From Clostridiales bacterium (lineage in GTDB: Bacteria > Bacillota > Clostridia > Caldicoprobacterales > DTU083), in assembly GCA_012838915.1 (NCBI GenBank), contig DUOI01000021.1:1-56514 (forward strand): DNA of 56,514 nucleotides, given 5' to 3'. This document shows, in pieces, positions 10,005 through 19,968 of the stretch (the stretch's first letter is position 1; every line of letters begins with the position of its first letter). The notes below the pieces were generated by a model. The model saw only the letters and a program-made list of their open reading frames with translations, searched no databases and was not told the origin of the DNA. The translations under genes were made by a program, and so were the position numbers.

Positions 10005-10037
10005 AAGGGCTCGGAGTAATGCAGGGCTCTTTTTTTA
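10005..10037 (+). terminator. intrinsic terminator after ftsX
   Basis: AAGGGCTC (10005-10012) pairs with GGGCTCTT (10024-10031) using two G-U pairs, with an 11-base loop and seven T residues. It would end the cdaR-like/ftsE/ftsX transcript. Confidence 0.55.
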
Positions 10038-10342
10038 TTGCTGTGAAGATCGCATATTTCCGGGATCCATCACCGCCATTGATTGTATATCAGGGGGATT
10101 TCTCCAGCAGGATTGATATTTTATATTTTTGTCTATAATTATATATAATGATTAAAAAAAACGGCGCATCAGTCTATGCATGGCCGCCAATATCTATTTG
10201 TTCCCTGGAATGAATAGACCCGGTTTGTTCATATACTGATGAAAAAAGTATATATGGTATTAGGAAAACTTCTTTTGTATAAACAATTCATAGATGCTAT
10301 AATAAAGAATAATGCGGATAGCATGCAGTTGGGAGGACGCTT
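10038..10342. other. intergenic region with promoter only
   Basis: About 300 bases between the ftsX terminator and ctpA. Apart from the promoter at 10275-10303, I see no coding frame with a ribosome binding site, no clear fold and no repeat. Confidence 0.5.
10275..10303 (+). promoter_or_regulatory. sigma-A promoter of ctpA
   Basis: TTGTAT (10275-10280), 17-base spacer, TATAAT (10298-10303) with an extended TGC just before the -10. It lies 39 bases upstream of the ctpA start. Confidence 0.7.
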
Positions 10343-11578
10343 ATGATCAGCAAAAGGGCTGCCGTGTTTGGAGCAATCATACTCATTCTCTGCACGGCCT
10401 TTTTTTCATCCTTCATTACCTTGCGGGTAAACGAGTATATGATGATCAGTAACGGCGATGTAATACAGGCTCAGGAATATACCGAATTGAAGGACTTCTA
10501 CCGAAAATTCAATGAACTCAAGAGCATTATTCAGGCGGATTATCTGGAGGAGCCGGAGCTGGATACCTTGCTGACAGGTGCCTTGAAGGGAATGGTTTCT
10601 TCCTTGAATGATCCCTATACATATTACCTTACGGCTGAGGAATATCAGGACCTCCTGGTTGATATGGTAGGATCCTATGATGGAATAGGTCTCAGGGTAA
10701 CCGTCATGGATGAGGACATTATGATAACGGTTGTTAACGCTTTTAAGGACGGTCCGGCTGCGGAAGCGGGGATTGTATCCGGGGACAAAATAATCCGTGT
10801 TAACGGTGAAGACGTGGATGGTTCCATGCTTGATGAAGCGGTAAGAAAAATGCGGGGTGAGCCCGGCACATCGGTTACTATTTCCGTCCTGCGCGACGGG
10901 GAAATCAAGGATTATACCATGGTAAGAGCCAATATTGATATTCCCGATATGGAATATGAAATGCTGGACGATGAAGTGGGTTATCTCTGGCTTTATAGCT
11001 TTGATAAGAATTCCTCGAAAAATTTCATTGATGCAATAAATGATCTGAACTCCCAGGGTATGAAAGGCCTGGTATTGGATTTGCGCAGCAATCCGGGCGG
11101 TCTGCTGGATGAATGCGCAGCCATAGGCGATATGCTGCTGCCCGAAGGCCTTGTGCTGTACAGCGAGGACAAACACGGAAATCGTGTGGAATACACGTCA
11201 AATGAGGCACATATTGATATTCCCATGGCAGTATTGGTAAATGAATACAGTGCCAGCGCATCTGAGGTGCTGTCCGGTGCCATACAGGACCATGGGGTAG
11301 GAGTGGTTATAGGAAAGCCCACCTTTGGCAAGGGGTTGGTGCAAACCATTCGAGGGCCTTTCAAGGAAGGCGATGTAATCAAATTGACAACTGCTCAGTA
11401 TTTTACACCCAAGGGCAGGGATATAAACAAAAAAGGTGTGATTCCGGATATTGAAGTGGAGGAACTGGAAGAAGCCTATGAGTTTATTCTGAAGAATCCC
11501 AATAAAGAGCTTCCCCTGGAGCTGGATGCGCCCTTAGCCAGAGGATTGGAAGAAGTGAGGAAGATGCTCAGCGAATAG
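10343..11578 (+). CDS. ctpA: C-terminal processing protease, S41 family (CtpA/PRC)
   Basis: A membrane-anchored serine protease that trims or degrades extracytoplasmic proteins; in Bacillus the CtpB relative cleaves a sporulation factor. 411 residues: an N-terminal membrane anchor (about 7-28), a PDZ domain (about 100-185; GIGLRVTVMDEDI, DKIIRVNGEDV), then the S41 core with LDLRSNPGG, the nucleophile region EYSASASEVLSGAIQDHG and the lysine in GKPTFGKGLVQ. The Ser-Lys dyad looks intact. ATG at 10343 with GGGAGG upstream. It has its own promoter and is monocistronic. It occupies the place after ftsEX that in many Clostridia follows an M23 peptidase. Confidence 0.92.
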   Translation: MISKRAAVFGAIILILCTAFFSSFITLRVNEYMMISNGDVIQAQEYTELKDFYRKFNELKSIIQADYLEEPELDTLLTGALKGMVSSLNDPYTYYLTAEEYQDLLVDMVGSYDGIGLRVTVMDEDIMITVVNAFKDGPAAEAGIVSGDKIIRVNGEDVDGSMLDEAVRKMRGEPGTSVTISVLRDGEIKDYTMVRANIDIPDMEYEMLDDEVGYLWLYSFDKNSSKNFIDAINDLNSQGMKGLVLDLRSNPGGLLDECAAIGDMLLPEGLVLYSEDKHGNRVEYTSNEAHIDIPMAVLVNEYSASASEVLSGAIQDHGVGVVIGKPTFGKGLVQTIRGPFKEGDVIKLTTAQYFTPKGRDINKKGVIPDIEVEELEEAYEFILKNPNKELPLELDAPLARGLEEVRKMLSE

Positions 11579-11640
11579 CAGGGAAGAGGGAGTTTTGTAC
11601 ATTCTGATTATAATATTGGAGTACCGTCACATTAAAAAAG

Positions 11641-11674
11641 AGCCCAACTGGAACAAACCTGGTTGGGTTTTCTT
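11641..11674. terminator. bidirectional terminator
   Basis: AGCCCAACTGG pairs with CCTGGTTGGGTT across a small AACAAA loop. T residues follow on the plus strand and an A run (11633-11639) precedes, so it can terminate both ctpA and the convergent LysM gene. Confidence 0.7.
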
Positions 11675-11753
11675 CTGTGTTCCAGCCGGTTTAATGGACG
11701 GTGGGTGGTGCCTGTTGTTTGAAATTGTCAGGCTTAAAGAAGCAACAGGGACT

Positions 11754-12554
11754 TCAGGTTGATTCCTGCTCAATACGGATCATGACGTGCAATTTGATAT
11801 GGTTGATTTGTTTTGCAGTATTCCACCCGAAGACATGATACACTCCCTCCCGTGCTGCAGGGGGCAGAGTGAATTTTTCCGTATAGCGAACTACCTGGCC
11901 GGGAGCGAGGGAAACGCTGCCCAATACCTGGGTAAAGGATTTGTCATCGGACCATCTCCACAAGGTGCGGCCGGATGGATAGGACAGCTTGAAATCATAG
12001 CGTTGACTGGTATTGTAATTCAGCTTTATGGTCTGATCGGACTGGTTGATTTTGGTCAGGGCAAAGCTAATCGGCTGGCCCGGAGCAAAAACAGCCTTGT
12101 CAACGGATAATAACATGAACAGCCCGGACAACAGCATATCCCCATGATAGGGAGGTGCGTCAGGATAACCCCTGGTATCATCCAGCAGGTGCTTCCATGT
12201 ATCCATATCTGCCTGACCGGTAGGCTGTAAATTCCGGCTGGCCTGAAACTGCTTTACGCTTCCTTCGGTGGTGGGGGAATAAATACCGTCAAGGCTGCCC
12301 TTGTAATATCCCAGGCGGGCCAATCGGCTTTGCAGCAGCAGTACAAAGGGTCCGCTGCTGCCCTGCCGGATATCCGGCAGGCGGCTGATATCATCTGTCG
12401 GTGTGTGGGGCAGAGGAATGTTCAGTATTTGTCCTGGATAAATCATATTTGGATCCGCAATATGATTCGCCTGCATCAGGGCACTGACGCTGGTTTTGAA
12501 TCTTATGCCGATGGTATAAAGATTGTCGCCGGGCTGGATGATATACTGAATCAT
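11754..12554 (-). CDS. LysM - peptidoglycan-binding - BsuPI domain protein
   Basis: 266 residues in three parts. A LysM repeat (about 2-50: YIIQPGDNLYTIGIRFKTSV, IYPGQILNIP). A PG_binding_1 repeat (about 65-130: LLQSRLARLGYYKGSLDGIYSPTT split over two helices, then VKQFQASRNLQPTG). A BsuPI-like beta domain (about 150-260: WRWSDDKSFTQVLGSVSLAPGQ, GVYHVFGW), named for the Bacillus intracellular proteinase inhibitor. No signal peptide or membrane helix is present, so it is either cytoplasmic, in the spore coat as with other LysM proteins lacking signals, or exported in another way. The start has GGAGGAGGAA 6 bases upstream. Divergent from uvrB. Function is not known; spore or wall association is inference. 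Confidence 0.8.
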   Translation of the reverse strand: MIQYIIQPGDNLYTIGIRFKTSVSALMQANHIADPNMIYPGQILNIPLPHTPTDDISRLPDIRQGSSGPFVLLLQSRLARLGYYKGSLDGIYSPTTEGSVKQFQASRNLQPTGQADMDTWKHLLDDTRGYPDAPPYHGDMLLSGLFMLLSVDKAVFAPGQPISFALTKINQSDQTIKLNYNTSQRYDFKLSYPSGRTLWRWSDDKSFTQVLGSVSLAPGQVVRYTEKFTLPPAAREGVYHVFGWNTAKQINHIKLHVMIRIEQEST

Positions 12555-12755
12555 TTGCCATTCCTCCTCCGGAAGTCCAAAAGGGCGGATGTTTAAACAA
12601 AGCCTTCTGTATTAATATATATTATTTTATCACGAAACTATGCCTATGGATTGGGAACCTTTCATTCAACTGCTTGCTTCCGGGGTTGCCGGCAGAATGC
12701 TTTTTTGTCTGTTATATTATTGTCTATTATATAATTATGAAACGGAACCTATTAC

Positions 12756-12769
12756 AGAACGGGTGTTCT
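12756..12769 (+). promoter_or_regulatory. LexA (SOS) box upstream of uvrB
   Basis: AGAACGGGTGTTCT matches the Gram-positive LexA/DinR operator GAACRNRYGTTC at every constrained position and extends by one symmetric base on each side. It lies 49 bases upstream of the uvrB ATG, next to TTGACA (12776) and TATAAT (12789). uvrBA is a classic SOS operon, so repression by LexA is expected. Confidence 0.88.
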
Positions 12770-12817
12770 ATTTACTTGACATATATGTTATAATGAATGG
12801 ACGTAAGGAGGGAGATA

Positions 12818-14809
12818 ATGAAGTTTGTCATCAAATCCGGCATGACCCCTCAGGGGGATCAGCCTAAGGCCATCCAACAATTGACACAGGGTGTCCTGGA
12901 GGGAAAGAAGTATCAGACTCTGCTCGGCATTACCGGGTCGGGGAAGACCTTTACTATGGCCAATGTCATAGAGCGGGTGCAGCGTCCAACATTGGTCCTG
13001 GCACATAATAAAACCTTGGCTGCACAGCTTTGCAGCGAGTTTCGTGAAATTTTCCCGGATAACGCGGTTGAATATTTTGTAAGCTATTATGATTACTACC
13101 AGCCGGAAGCATATGTACCCTCCAGTGATACCTATATCGAAAAGGATGCCTCCATCAATGACGAAATTGACAAACTTCGGCACTCGGCTACGGCAGCCCT
13201 GCTGGAACGCAGGGATGTAATCATCGTTGCCAGCGTCTCCTGTATTTACGGCTTGGGTAATCCCAATGAATACAGGGATTTGATGCTTTCTCTCCGGCCG
13301 GGAATGGTCAGAGATCGGGATGAGGTTCTCCGTAAATTGGTTGACATTCAATATGAGCGCAATGACATGAATTTTGTCAGGGGTACCTTCCGTGTCCGGG
13401 GAGATGTATTGGAAATCATTCCGGCTGACAGCTTTGAGAAGGCAATCCGGGTGGAGTTTTTTGGGGATGAAATAGACAGGATTTCAGAAATTCATGCTTT
13501 AACCGGGGAGGTTTTGGGGTATCTGTCCCATGCAATTGTATTCCCTGCTTCACACTATGCCACCTCCCGGGCCAGGCTGGAAAGAGCCATGGTGATGATA
13601 GAGAAGGATCTGGAGGAGCAGGTCATCCTGTTCAAGGAGCAGGACAAGCTGCTTGAAGCCCAAAGGCTGCTGCAGCGCACCAATTTTGATCTCGAAATGA
13701 TGAGGGAAATAGGGTATTGCAATGGCATTGAAAACTATTCCCGTTATATGGACGGAAGAAGTCCGGGAGAACCTCCCTATACCCTTCTGGATTATTTTCC
13801 CGATGATTTTCTGCTTTTCGTAGATGAATCCCATGTAACGCTGCCCCAGGTAAGAGCCATGTATGCGGGGGATCGTTCCAGAAAGGAAACACTGGTGGAG
13901 TACGGGTTCAGGCTTCCCGCAGCTTTCGACAATCGGCCCCTGACCTTCGAGGAGTTCAGCTCCAGGCTGAATCAGGTCATCTTTGTCAGTGCAACTCCCG
14001 GTCCCTATGAAATGGAGAAGTCATCCAATGTGGTGGAGCAGATTATCCGGCCTACCGGCTTGCTGGATCCGGAGATTATTGTCATGCCCGTTCAGGGCCA
14101 GATTGACCATCTGATAGGTCAGATCAGGGAGAGAACGGCAAGGAAGGAACGGGTGCTGATAACCACTTTGACCAAAAAGATGGCGGAAAACCTGACCGAC
14201 TTTTTGAAGGAAATGGATGTAAAGGTGCGTTACCTGCATTCTGATGTAGATACCATGGAAAGAATGGAGATTGTCCGGGATTTGCGATTGGGTGTTTTTG
14301 ATGTGTTGGTAGGCATCAATCTGCTCCGGGAAGGGCTGGATTTGCCGGAGGTATCGCTTGTAGCCATTCTGGATGCGGATAAGGAAGGCTTTCTGCGGTC
14401 GCAGACCTCGCTGATTCAGACCATTGGGCGAGCAGCCCGGAACACAAACGGAAGGGTTATCATGTATGCAGATAACATTACTGATTCCATGCGTTATGCC
14501 ATTGACGAAACCAATCGCCGAAGGGCTATGCAGACGGAGTATAACAAAAAGCACGGCATCGTTCCAAAAACCATATTGAAGCAGGTGCATGACAGGATAG
14601 AGATCACTAAAGCCGCCGAGGAACACTCTCCCTATGAAGCCGGTGAGGCTATGACAGCGAAGGAACGGGAAAGAATGATCAGGAAGCTGGAAAAGGAGAT
14701 GAAGGCGGCAGCAGCTGCTTTGGAATTTGAAACAGCAGCAAAACTGCGGGATCAGCTTATGGAGCTGATAAAAAAACAGGAGCAGGAAACGGGAGACATT
14801 GATGAATAA
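12818..14809 (+). CDS. uvrB: excinuclease ABC subunit B
   Basis: DNA helicase-like subunit of nucleotide excision repair; it receives the lesion from UvrA and recruits UvrC. 663 residues, the family size. Walker [13 protein letters not shown] (near residue 35), beta-hairpin [21 protein letters not shown], motif [15 protein letters not shown] and a C-terminal UVR motif (about 622-655, [13 protein letters not shown]). The ATG at 12818 follows AAGGAGGGAG ideally; an upstream TTG-like start would add seven residues. The last 8 bases overlap uvrA. Controlled by the LexA box at 12756. Confidence 0.98.
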   Translation: MKFVIKSGMTPQGDQPKAIQQLTQGVLEGKKYQTLLGITGSGKTFTMANVIERVQRPTLVLAHNKTLAAQLCSEFREIFPDNAVEYFVSYYDYYQPEAYVPSSDTYIEKDASINDEIDKLRHSATAALLERRDVIIVASVSCIYGLGNPNEYRDLMLSLRPGMVRDRDEVLRKLVDIQYERNDMNFVRGTFRVRGDVLEIIPADSFEKAIRVEFFGDEIDRISEIHALTGEVLGYLSHAIVFPASHYATSRARLERAMVMIEKDLEEQVILFKEQDKLLEAQRLLQRTNFDLEMMREIGYCNGIENYSRYMDGRSPGEPPYTLLDYFPDDFLLFVDESHVTLPQVRAMYAGDRSRKETLVEYGFRLPAAFDNRPLTFEEFSSRLNQVIFVSATPGPYEMEKSSNVVEQIIRPTGLLDPEIIVMPVQGQIDHLIGQIRERTARKERVLITTLTKKMAENLTDFLKEMDVKVRYLHSDVDTMERMEIVRDLRLGVFDVLVGINLLREGLDLPEVSLVAILDADKEGFLRSQTSLIQTIGRAARNTNGRVIMYADNITDSMRYAIDETNRRRAMQTEYNKKHGIVPKTILKQVHDRIEITKAAEEHSPYEAGEAMTAKERERMIRKLEKEMKAAAAALEFETAAKLRDQLMELIKKQEQETGDIDE

Positions 14810-17636
14810 GAATGTACTGTATATAAAAGGTGCACGGGAGCACAATCTGAAAGATATTGAAATTTCCATACCCAGGGAGAAATTCATCGTATTGACCGGG
14901 CTCAGCGGCTCAGGGAAAACCTCCCTGGCCTTTGATACCATATATGCAGAGGGACAGCGCCGCTATGTGGAATCCCTGTCCGCTTATGCCAGGCAGTTTC
15001 TGGGTTTGATGGAAAAGCCTGATGTAGACTATATTGAAGGCCTGTCCCCGGCCATCTCCATTGACCAGAAAACCACCAGCCGGAATCCCCGGTCTACCGT
15101 AGGCACAGTGACGGAGGTCTATGATTATCTCAGGCTGCTGTTCGCCAGAATCGGGGTGCCCCATTGTCCCAAATGCGGACAGGAGATTCATCAGCAGACC
15201 GTGGATCAAATGGTGGATCAGATCATGAATCTGCCGGAACGAAGCCGTATCCAATTGCTGGCACCTCTCATACGGGGGAAAAAGGGCCAGTATATCAAGC
15301 TGCTGGACGGTATCCGCAGGGACGGATATGTAAGGGTACGGATAGACGGTGAAATGCGGGAGTTGTCTGAGGAAATTACCCTGGAGAAAAACAGGAAACA
15401 TACCATTGAAGTTGTGGTGGACCGTCTCATTGTCCGGGAGGGAATCCAGCAGCGCCTGACCGATTCTCCGGAAACCGTATTGGCTCTCGGGGGCGGTTTG
15501 GCTGTTGTGGATGTCATAGACGGGGAAGAATATATGTTCAGTCAAAACTATGCCTGCCCTGACTGCAACATCAGTATTGAGGAAATGGACCCCAGAATGT
15601 TTTCCTTCAATACCCCCTATGGCGCATGTGATGCCTGCAACGGCCTGGGTTCTCAAATGGAAATTGATGTCTCCCTTATTCTGCCCGATTGGAACCTTTC
15701 CCTGAATGAAGGGGCTCTTGTGGCACCGGGATGGAATATGTCCAACGGAGACAGCGTGGCGCAAATGTATATGAGGGCTTTAGCCAAACACTATGGATTC
15801 AATCTGAATACGCCCATCAAGGATTTGGATCCGAAATACATTGATTTGATTTTATACGGCACAAAGGGGGAAAAAGTCAAGGTACACTATAAGCGAGAGC
15901 ATGGTACCGGTTCCTTTCAGTCACCCTTCGAGGGCATAATTCCCAATTTGGAGCGAAGATACCGGGAAACCCAGTCTCAATACAGTAAGGAAGAAATCGA
16001 ATCCCTGATGAGCATGAAACCCTGTACAAAATGCAATGGAGCCCGGCTTCGCCCGGAATCCCTTGCAGTTACGGTGGCTGATAAGAACGTCCATGAAATT
16101 GTATCCATGTCCATCCGGGAATGCCGGGATTTCTTCCGTAATTTACAACTATCTGAGAAGGATACTATTATTGCTCAGCAAATACTGAAGGAATTGAATG
16201 CAAGGCTGGGTTTTCTTGTGGACGTGGGGCTGGATTACCTTACCCTGGCCCGTTCAGCCGGTTCCCTATCCGGAGGTGAAGCCCAGCGGATTCGTCTGGC
16301 TACTCAGATCGGATCCGGATTGATGGGAGTCTTGTATATATTGGATGAGCCCAGCATCGGTTTGCACCAGCGTGATAATAAACGTCTGATTCAGGCTTTG
16401 AAAAACCTGCGGGATTTGGGAAATACTCTGATTGTGGTTGAACATGATGAGGAAACCATGCTGGCTGCCGATCACCTGATCGATATCGGGCCGGGAGCAG
16501 GTTTGTGCGGCGGTGAGGTTGTGGCCCAGGGAACGCCGGCGGAGGTAATGGCCAATCCCAATTCCATCACCGGACAATACCTGAGTGGAGCAAAGCGGAT
16601 AGAAATTCCCTCCCGGCGCAGGCCGGTTAAGGGAAAGTGGCTTAAAATCCTGGGTGCGAGGGAAAACAATTTGAAAAATATAGATGTAGGTTTTCCCCTC
16701 GGTGTCATTACCTGTGTAACAGGTGTATCCGGTTCAGGGAAGAGCTCCCTGGTAAATGAAATTTTATACAAGAGCCTGGCTCAAAAGCTTAATCGTGCCA
16801 GAACCAAGCCCGGAGATCACGATGGAATGGAGGGCATTGAGCATCTGGACAAGGTTATTAACATCGATCAGTCGCCCATAGGCCGGACACCCCGGTCTAA
16901 TCCCGCCACCTATACCGGTGTTTTTGACATAATCCGCGATGTATTTGCCATGACCAATGAAGCTAAAATCCGGGGCTACAACAAGGGCAGATTCAGCTTC
17001 AACGTCAGGGGCGGGCGATGCGAGGCCTGTCGCGGCGATGGGATCATTAAAATAGAAATGCACTTTTTGCCCGATGTATATGTCCCCTGTGAAGTGTGCA
17101 AGGGGAAACGCTATAACCGTGAAACTCTGGAAGTTAAGTACAAGGGTAAAAGCATTGCGGATGTATTGGATATGACGGTGGAAACTGCAGTGGAGTTTTT
17201 CAGGAATATACCAAGGCTGCAAAGAAAATTGCAAACCCTGTATGATGTAGGGTTGGGTTATATCAAACTGGGTCAGCCCTCCACCACCTTGTCGGGGGGT
17301 GAAGCCCAGCGGGTCAAGCTGGCCAATGAACTGGGGCGAAGCAGTACCGGTCAGACCCTGTATATTCTGGACGAACCGACTACCGGGCTGCATACGGCGG
17401 ATGTAAAAAAGCTGATTGCCATATTGCAGCGCCTGGCAGAGGGCGGCAACACCGTTGTTGTCATTGAGCATAACCTGGACGTAATCAAAACAGCTGATTA
17501 TATTCTTGATTTGGGTCCGGAAGGAGGGGACGCAGGAGGGGAAATTATCGCCTGCGGTACTCCCGAAGAGATTGCAAAGAATGAAAAGAGCTATACGGGC
17601 GCATTTTTGAATAAGATTCTGGAACGTGGTTATTGA
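14802..17636 (+). CDS. uvrA: excinuclease ABC subunit A
   Basis: Damage-recognition ATPase of nucleotide excision repair, 944 residues. Two ABC modules: Walker [15 protein letters not shown] (about residue 30) and [13 protein letters not shown] (about 643), signatures [16 protein letters not shown] and [16 protein letters not shown], and Walker [13 protein letters not shown] and [12 protein letters not shown]. Zinc-binding cysteines are visible in CPDC...CDAC and CEAC...CEVC. The ATG at 14802 overlaps the end of uvrB by 8 bases with GGGAGA upstream, so translation is coupled. It shares the SOS promoter with uvrB. Confidence 0.98.
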   Translation: MNKNVLYIKGAREHNLKDIEISIPREKFIVLTGLSGSGKTSLAFDTIYAEGQRRYVESLSAYARQFLGLMEKPDVDYIEGLSPAISIDQKTTSRNPRSTVGTVTEVYDYLRLLFARIGVPHCPKCGQEIHQQTVDQMVDQIMNLPERSRIQLLAPLIRGKKGQYIKLLDGIRRDGYVRVRIDGEMRELSEEITLEKNRKHTIEVVVDRLIVREGIQQRLTDSPETVLALGGGLAVVDVIDGEEYMFSQNYACPDCNISIEEMDPRMFSFNTPYGACDACNGLGSQMEIDVSLILPDWNLSLNEGALVAPGWNMSNGDSVAQMYMRALAKHYGFNLNTPIKDLDPKYIDLILYGTKGEKVKVHYKREHGTGSFQSPFEGIIPNLERRYRETQSQYSKEEIESLMSMKPCTKCNGARLRPESLAVTVADKNVHEIVSMSIRECRDFFRNLQLSEKDTIIAQQILKELNARLGFLVDVGLDYLTLARSAGSLSGGEAQRIRLATQIGSGLMGVLYILDEPSIGLHQRDNKRLIQALKNLRDLGNTLIVVEHDEETMLAADHLIDIGPGAGLCGGEVVAQGTPAEVMANPNSITGQYLSGAKRIEIPSRRRPVKGKWLKILGARENNLKNIDVGFPLGVITCVTGVSGSGKSSLVNEILYKSLAQKLNRARTKPGDHDGMEGIEHLDKVINIDQSPIGRTPRSNPATYTGVFDIIRDVFAMTNEAKIRGYNKGRFSFNVRGGRCEACRGDGIIKIEMHFLPDVYVPCEVCKGKRYNRETLEVKYKGKSIADVLDMTVETAVEFFRNIPRLQRKLQTLYDVGLGYIKLGQPSTTLSGGEAQRVKLANELGRSSTGQTLYILDEPTTGLHTADVKKLIAILQRLAEGGNTVVVIEHNLDVIKTADYILDLGPEGGDAGGEIIACGTPEEIAKNEKSYTGAFLNKILERGY

Positions 17637-17655
17637 TTTCCCGGAAGGCATTGTA

Positions 17656-18036
17656 CTAAAAAATATTGCTCAAGGTAAGCTTTTCCTTATCAGGTATATA
17701 GCGTATATTCTGTTCAAGGGCTGCTATTTCCGCAAGGCAGTCCTTCTCTTCCTGTACCAGGAGAAAAGCCTTCAGCCGGGCAAGGGATTCATCAATATGG
17801 CCGATTTGCGTATGGTCTGTCACTGCATGCCATTTTCTTCGGATGCGCTGCCATCGGCTGTTTATTACTGTTATGTCTGCATTTGCTTCTCCCCATTTCC
17901 CTGCCCGTATCAGCTCTGTAATGCCCTGCAAACTGGTGATTAACTCACGGGACTCATCGGTCAGCATGTTCTGAAAAAAGATGCTCAACCCAATAATCAA
18001 AGTGAGCAGGATCAGGAAAAAGATAATGGTTTTCAC
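17656..18036 (-). CDS. DUF4363-like small membrane protein
   Basis: 126 residues: one N-terminal membrane helix (about 3-22) followed by a helical domain with conserved tryptophans (GKWGEANADITVINSRWQRIRRKW) and paired acidic residues, as in DUF4363 proteins of Clostridia. No catalytic motif is visible. The start overlaps the stop of the DUF421 gene by four bases (ATGA), so the two form an operon; this pairing with DUF421 recurs in spore-formers. Biochemical function is unknown. The helix would anchor the domain outside the cell. Confidence 0.7.
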   Translation of the reverse strand: MKTIIFFLILLTLIIGLSIFFQNMLTDESRELITSLQGITELIRAGKWGEANADITVINSRWQRIRRKWHAVTDHTQIGHIDESLARLKAFLLVQEEKDCLAEIAALEQNIRYIPDKEKLTLSNIF

Positions 18037-18716
18037 TGGTTTTCACTCCTGTCATAAATGCGTATTTCGAAATTTCCGCCGGAATCCAAACCTGCGTAGA
18101 ATACATCTTTGGCTTTCAGATTTCGCTCTGCTAACTGCCGATGCAGCCAGGAAATATCCCGGTTTGCCTTGGCCAGGTTTTGGTGATGAATATGGCCGTC
18201 CATTATGAATGTATAAGGGATGCTTTCGTAGGGTGTTTGAATGTTTAAATCCGCCGGTGTCAGCGGCCGCTTTTGTGACTTGGGGATTACATTTAACTGC
18301 CCACCTGTTTCCAGTATGGCAAATTCTACATCCGACAGATCGAGGATGTCCTTAGAGCGGAGCTGCTCCATCAAATCGTTCAGATTCAGCCTTTGTTTTT
18401 CCAGCTCCTTATATTTCAATTTACCGCCCTCAATGACAATGGTGGGCGAACCGCAGACAAAAGCACGGATGCGTTCACTTTTCAGAGTGAGGTAGGATAA
18501 TAACAATTCAGCCAGCATGAGAGCTGTAATGGGTACTAAACCGCTGAGCAGGGGTTTGCTGGTGTCTTCCATGGGGATGGCTGCCAGATCTGCAATCATC
18601 AAAGCCACCACCAGTTCAAAGGGCTGCAGCTGAGCCAGCTGGCGTTTTCCCATGATGCGCATGACAATAACAACAACTGCATATATAAGCAGGGCACGAA
18701 CCAGGGATATCAGCAA
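18033..18716 (-). CDS. DUF421 membrane protein, YetF/YrbG type
   Basis: About 227 residues: three N-terminal membrane helices including MRIMGKRQLAQLQPFELVVALMIADLAAIPME split over the family's hallmark region, then a soluble DUF421 domain (GSPTIVIEGGKLKYKELEKQ, LRSKDILDLSDVEFAILETGGQLNV). In Bacillus, members (YetF and relatives) are tied to spore or membrane functions. Start: TTG at 18716 behind AAAGGATG. An ATG 60 bases further upstream lies inside the terminator hairpin at 18739-18779 and is rejected. Operon with the DUF4363 gene. Confidence 0.78.
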   Translation of the reverse strand: MLISLVRALLIYAVVVIVMRIMGKRQLAQLQPFELVVALMIADLAAIPMEDTSKPLLSGLVPITALMLAELLLSYLTLKSERIRAFVCGSPTIVIEGGKLKYKELEKQRLNLNDLMEQLRSKDILDLSDVEFAILETGGQLNVIPKSQKRPLTPADLNIQTPYESIPYTFIMDGHIHHQNLAKANRDISWLHRQLAERNLKAKDVFYAGLDSGGNFEIRIYDRSENQ

Positions 18717-18738
18717 GGGAATATCATCCTTTCGGTAT

Positions 18739-18779
18739 AAAATGAAAGCACAAGCCGGCTGGACTTGTGCTTTCATTTT
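18739..18779. terminator. long perfect hairpin terminator
   Basis: A 16-base perfect inverted repeat (18739-18754 and 18764-18779) with a 9-base loop and A/T runs at both ends. It lies directly after the SASP gene on the minus strand and would separate it from the DUF421 operon. Confidence 0.85.
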
Positions 18780-18817
18780 ACATCATTATTCTCACTGCAT
18801 CAGAGGATGCATGTTTA

Positions 18818-19015
18818 CTACTGTTGTTGATGCTTGTTTCTGAAGTCTGCGAAAACCTTTTTAACGATGGTTCCTCCGATTCGGCCTGCATCTCTGGAGG
18901 TCAGGTTTCCGTTGTATTCTTCATTAAGGGTAACACCAAGCTCATTTGCAACTTCATATTTCATGTTGTTAAATGCACCTGAGCTACGATTGCTGGAACG
19001 ATTACTGGTAGCCAC
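18818..19015 (-). CDS. alpha/beta-type small acid-soluble spore protein
   Basis: 65-residue DNA-binding protein that coats spore DNA and protects it, then serves as an amino-acid store in germination. Conserved motifs are present: MKYEVANELGV, which holds the GPR protease cleavage site, and GNLTSRDAGRIGG near the C-terminal half. The GTG start at 19015 follows a near-perfect AAGGAGGTGAT and gives the typical MATSNRSSNRS beginning; a start nine bases upstream would overlap the ribosome binding site. A sigma-G-like promoter lies at 19045-19074. Monocistronic with a strong terminator. Confidence 0.95.
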   Translation of the reverse strand: MATSNRSSNRSSGAFNNMKYEVANELGVTLNEEYNGNLTSRDAGRIGGTIVKKVFADFRNKHQQQ

Positions 19016-19044
19016 GAATATCACCTCCTTGTTGTTTGTAATCT

Positions 19045-19074
19045 TATTATGAACAGTCCAAATCCGTTCTATGA
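19045..19074 (-). promoter_or_regulatory. sigma-G-like promoter of the SASP gene
   Basis: Read on the minus strand: TCATA (19074-19070), 18-base spacer, CATAATA (19051-19045). The -10 matches the forespore sigma-G consensus CATNNTA and the -35 differs from GHATR at one position. The gene it precedes is a known sigma-G target family. Confidence 0.55.
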
Positions 19075-19261
19075 CTATTAAATTATGGAAGTATTAGAAA
19101 TTCCAATATGCTTATTTTTATTGTATATTGACAATCCACATAGAAACCTTTACGATTTGAGTATAATCAGAATTGTATTACGCTACACGTGGTAAATATA
19201 TACTTTTATTTAGAAATGCAAGGAAAAATTTTTGATATAAATTCGGGAGGGAGCAGGTCAG

Positions 19262-19804
19262 ATGATGCATTTGATACTATCCATTGCAGGTCTGGATTTT
19301 TCCGGCTTGGAAGGCCTTATAATCATTTTGTTTATTCTGGGTATTGCTTTGGTTGTAATCGAAATGGTTATGCCCGGAATCGGTGCAGCCGGCATATTGG
19401 GGATTATTTCCCTGATAGCCGGGGTTATACTGGCGGCACAGGTTGTTTCATTCACTGTTTTAATATTAATAATACTGGTTGTGCTTCTCATTATTACAGG
19501 TATGCTTGTATGGCTGTATAAATCCGCTGTCAAAGGCGGCAGGGTGTCCAGGCTGCTTATGCTGAAAACCCAGACCAGCAGGGAAGAAGGCTACAGCAGC
19601 ACTTCCGTCACCGAGGATTTGGTTGGTCTGGAAGGCATAACCACCACCGTTCTGCGGCCTGCCGGAACGGGGGATTTTCAGGGCAGAAAACTGGATGTGG
19701 TAACGGACGGTGAATTCATTCCTAAGGGTACTCCGATTCGGATTACGCAGGTAGAAGCTTTTCGCATTGTTGTAGAAAAAAGGGAGGACAAGTCTTCAGA
19801 TTGA
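19262..19804 (+). CDS. NfeD-like membrane protein
   Basis: 180 residues: three to four hydrophobic segments (about 14-95) with IEMVMPGIGAAGILGIISLIAG, typical of NfeD, then a C-terminal OB-fold-like domain (about 120-175: LVGLEGITTTVLRPAGTGDFQGRKLDV, EGEFIPKG-type end). NfeD proteins usually act with a stomatin/flotillin partner in membrane organisation; no such partner is adjacent here. No ClpP-like protease domain is fused. ATG at 19262 with GGGAGGGAG upstream. A strong terminator at 19860 isolates it. Confidence 0.82.
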   Translation: MMHLILSIAGLDFSGLEGLIIILFILGIALVVIEMVMPGIGAAGILGIISLIAGVILAAQVVSFTVLILIILVVLLIITGMLVWLYKSAVKGGRVSRLLMLKTQTSREEGYSSTSVTEDLVGLEGITTTVLRPAGTGDFQGRKLDVVTDGEFIPKGTPIRITQVEAFRIVVEKREDKSSD

Positions 19805-19859
19805 TTTTTTCTGCATGTATATTATCAGTAAACAAATAAAAAATATTATGCCAAATTCA

Positions 19860-19884
19860 GCCGGGCGGATACGCCCGGCTTTTC
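19860..19884 (+). terminator. intrinsic terminator
   Basis: GCCGGGCG (19860-19867), four-base loop, CGCCCGGC (19872-19879), then TTTT. A perfect GC-rich stem after the NfeD-like gene. Confidence 0.85.
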
Positions 19885-19968
19885 CACATTTTACATGGCA
19901 ACAAAACTCGGCGCAATGCAATACTAGTAGTATAAATCTATTCTGTAATCAATGAAGGAGGCAGGAAT

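Noticed and set aside
12776-12794. TTGACA followed by TATAAT before uvrB as a single promoter
   Set aside because: Only 7 bases separate the two boxes, so they cannot be the -35 and -10 of one sigma-A promoter. They may belong to different overlapping promoters near the LexA box.
18717-18776. Longer N-terminus of the DUF421 protein from an upstream ATG
   Set aside because: The extra codons lie inside the perfect hairpin terminator of the SASP gene and no ribosome binding site precedes them; TTG at 18716 has one.
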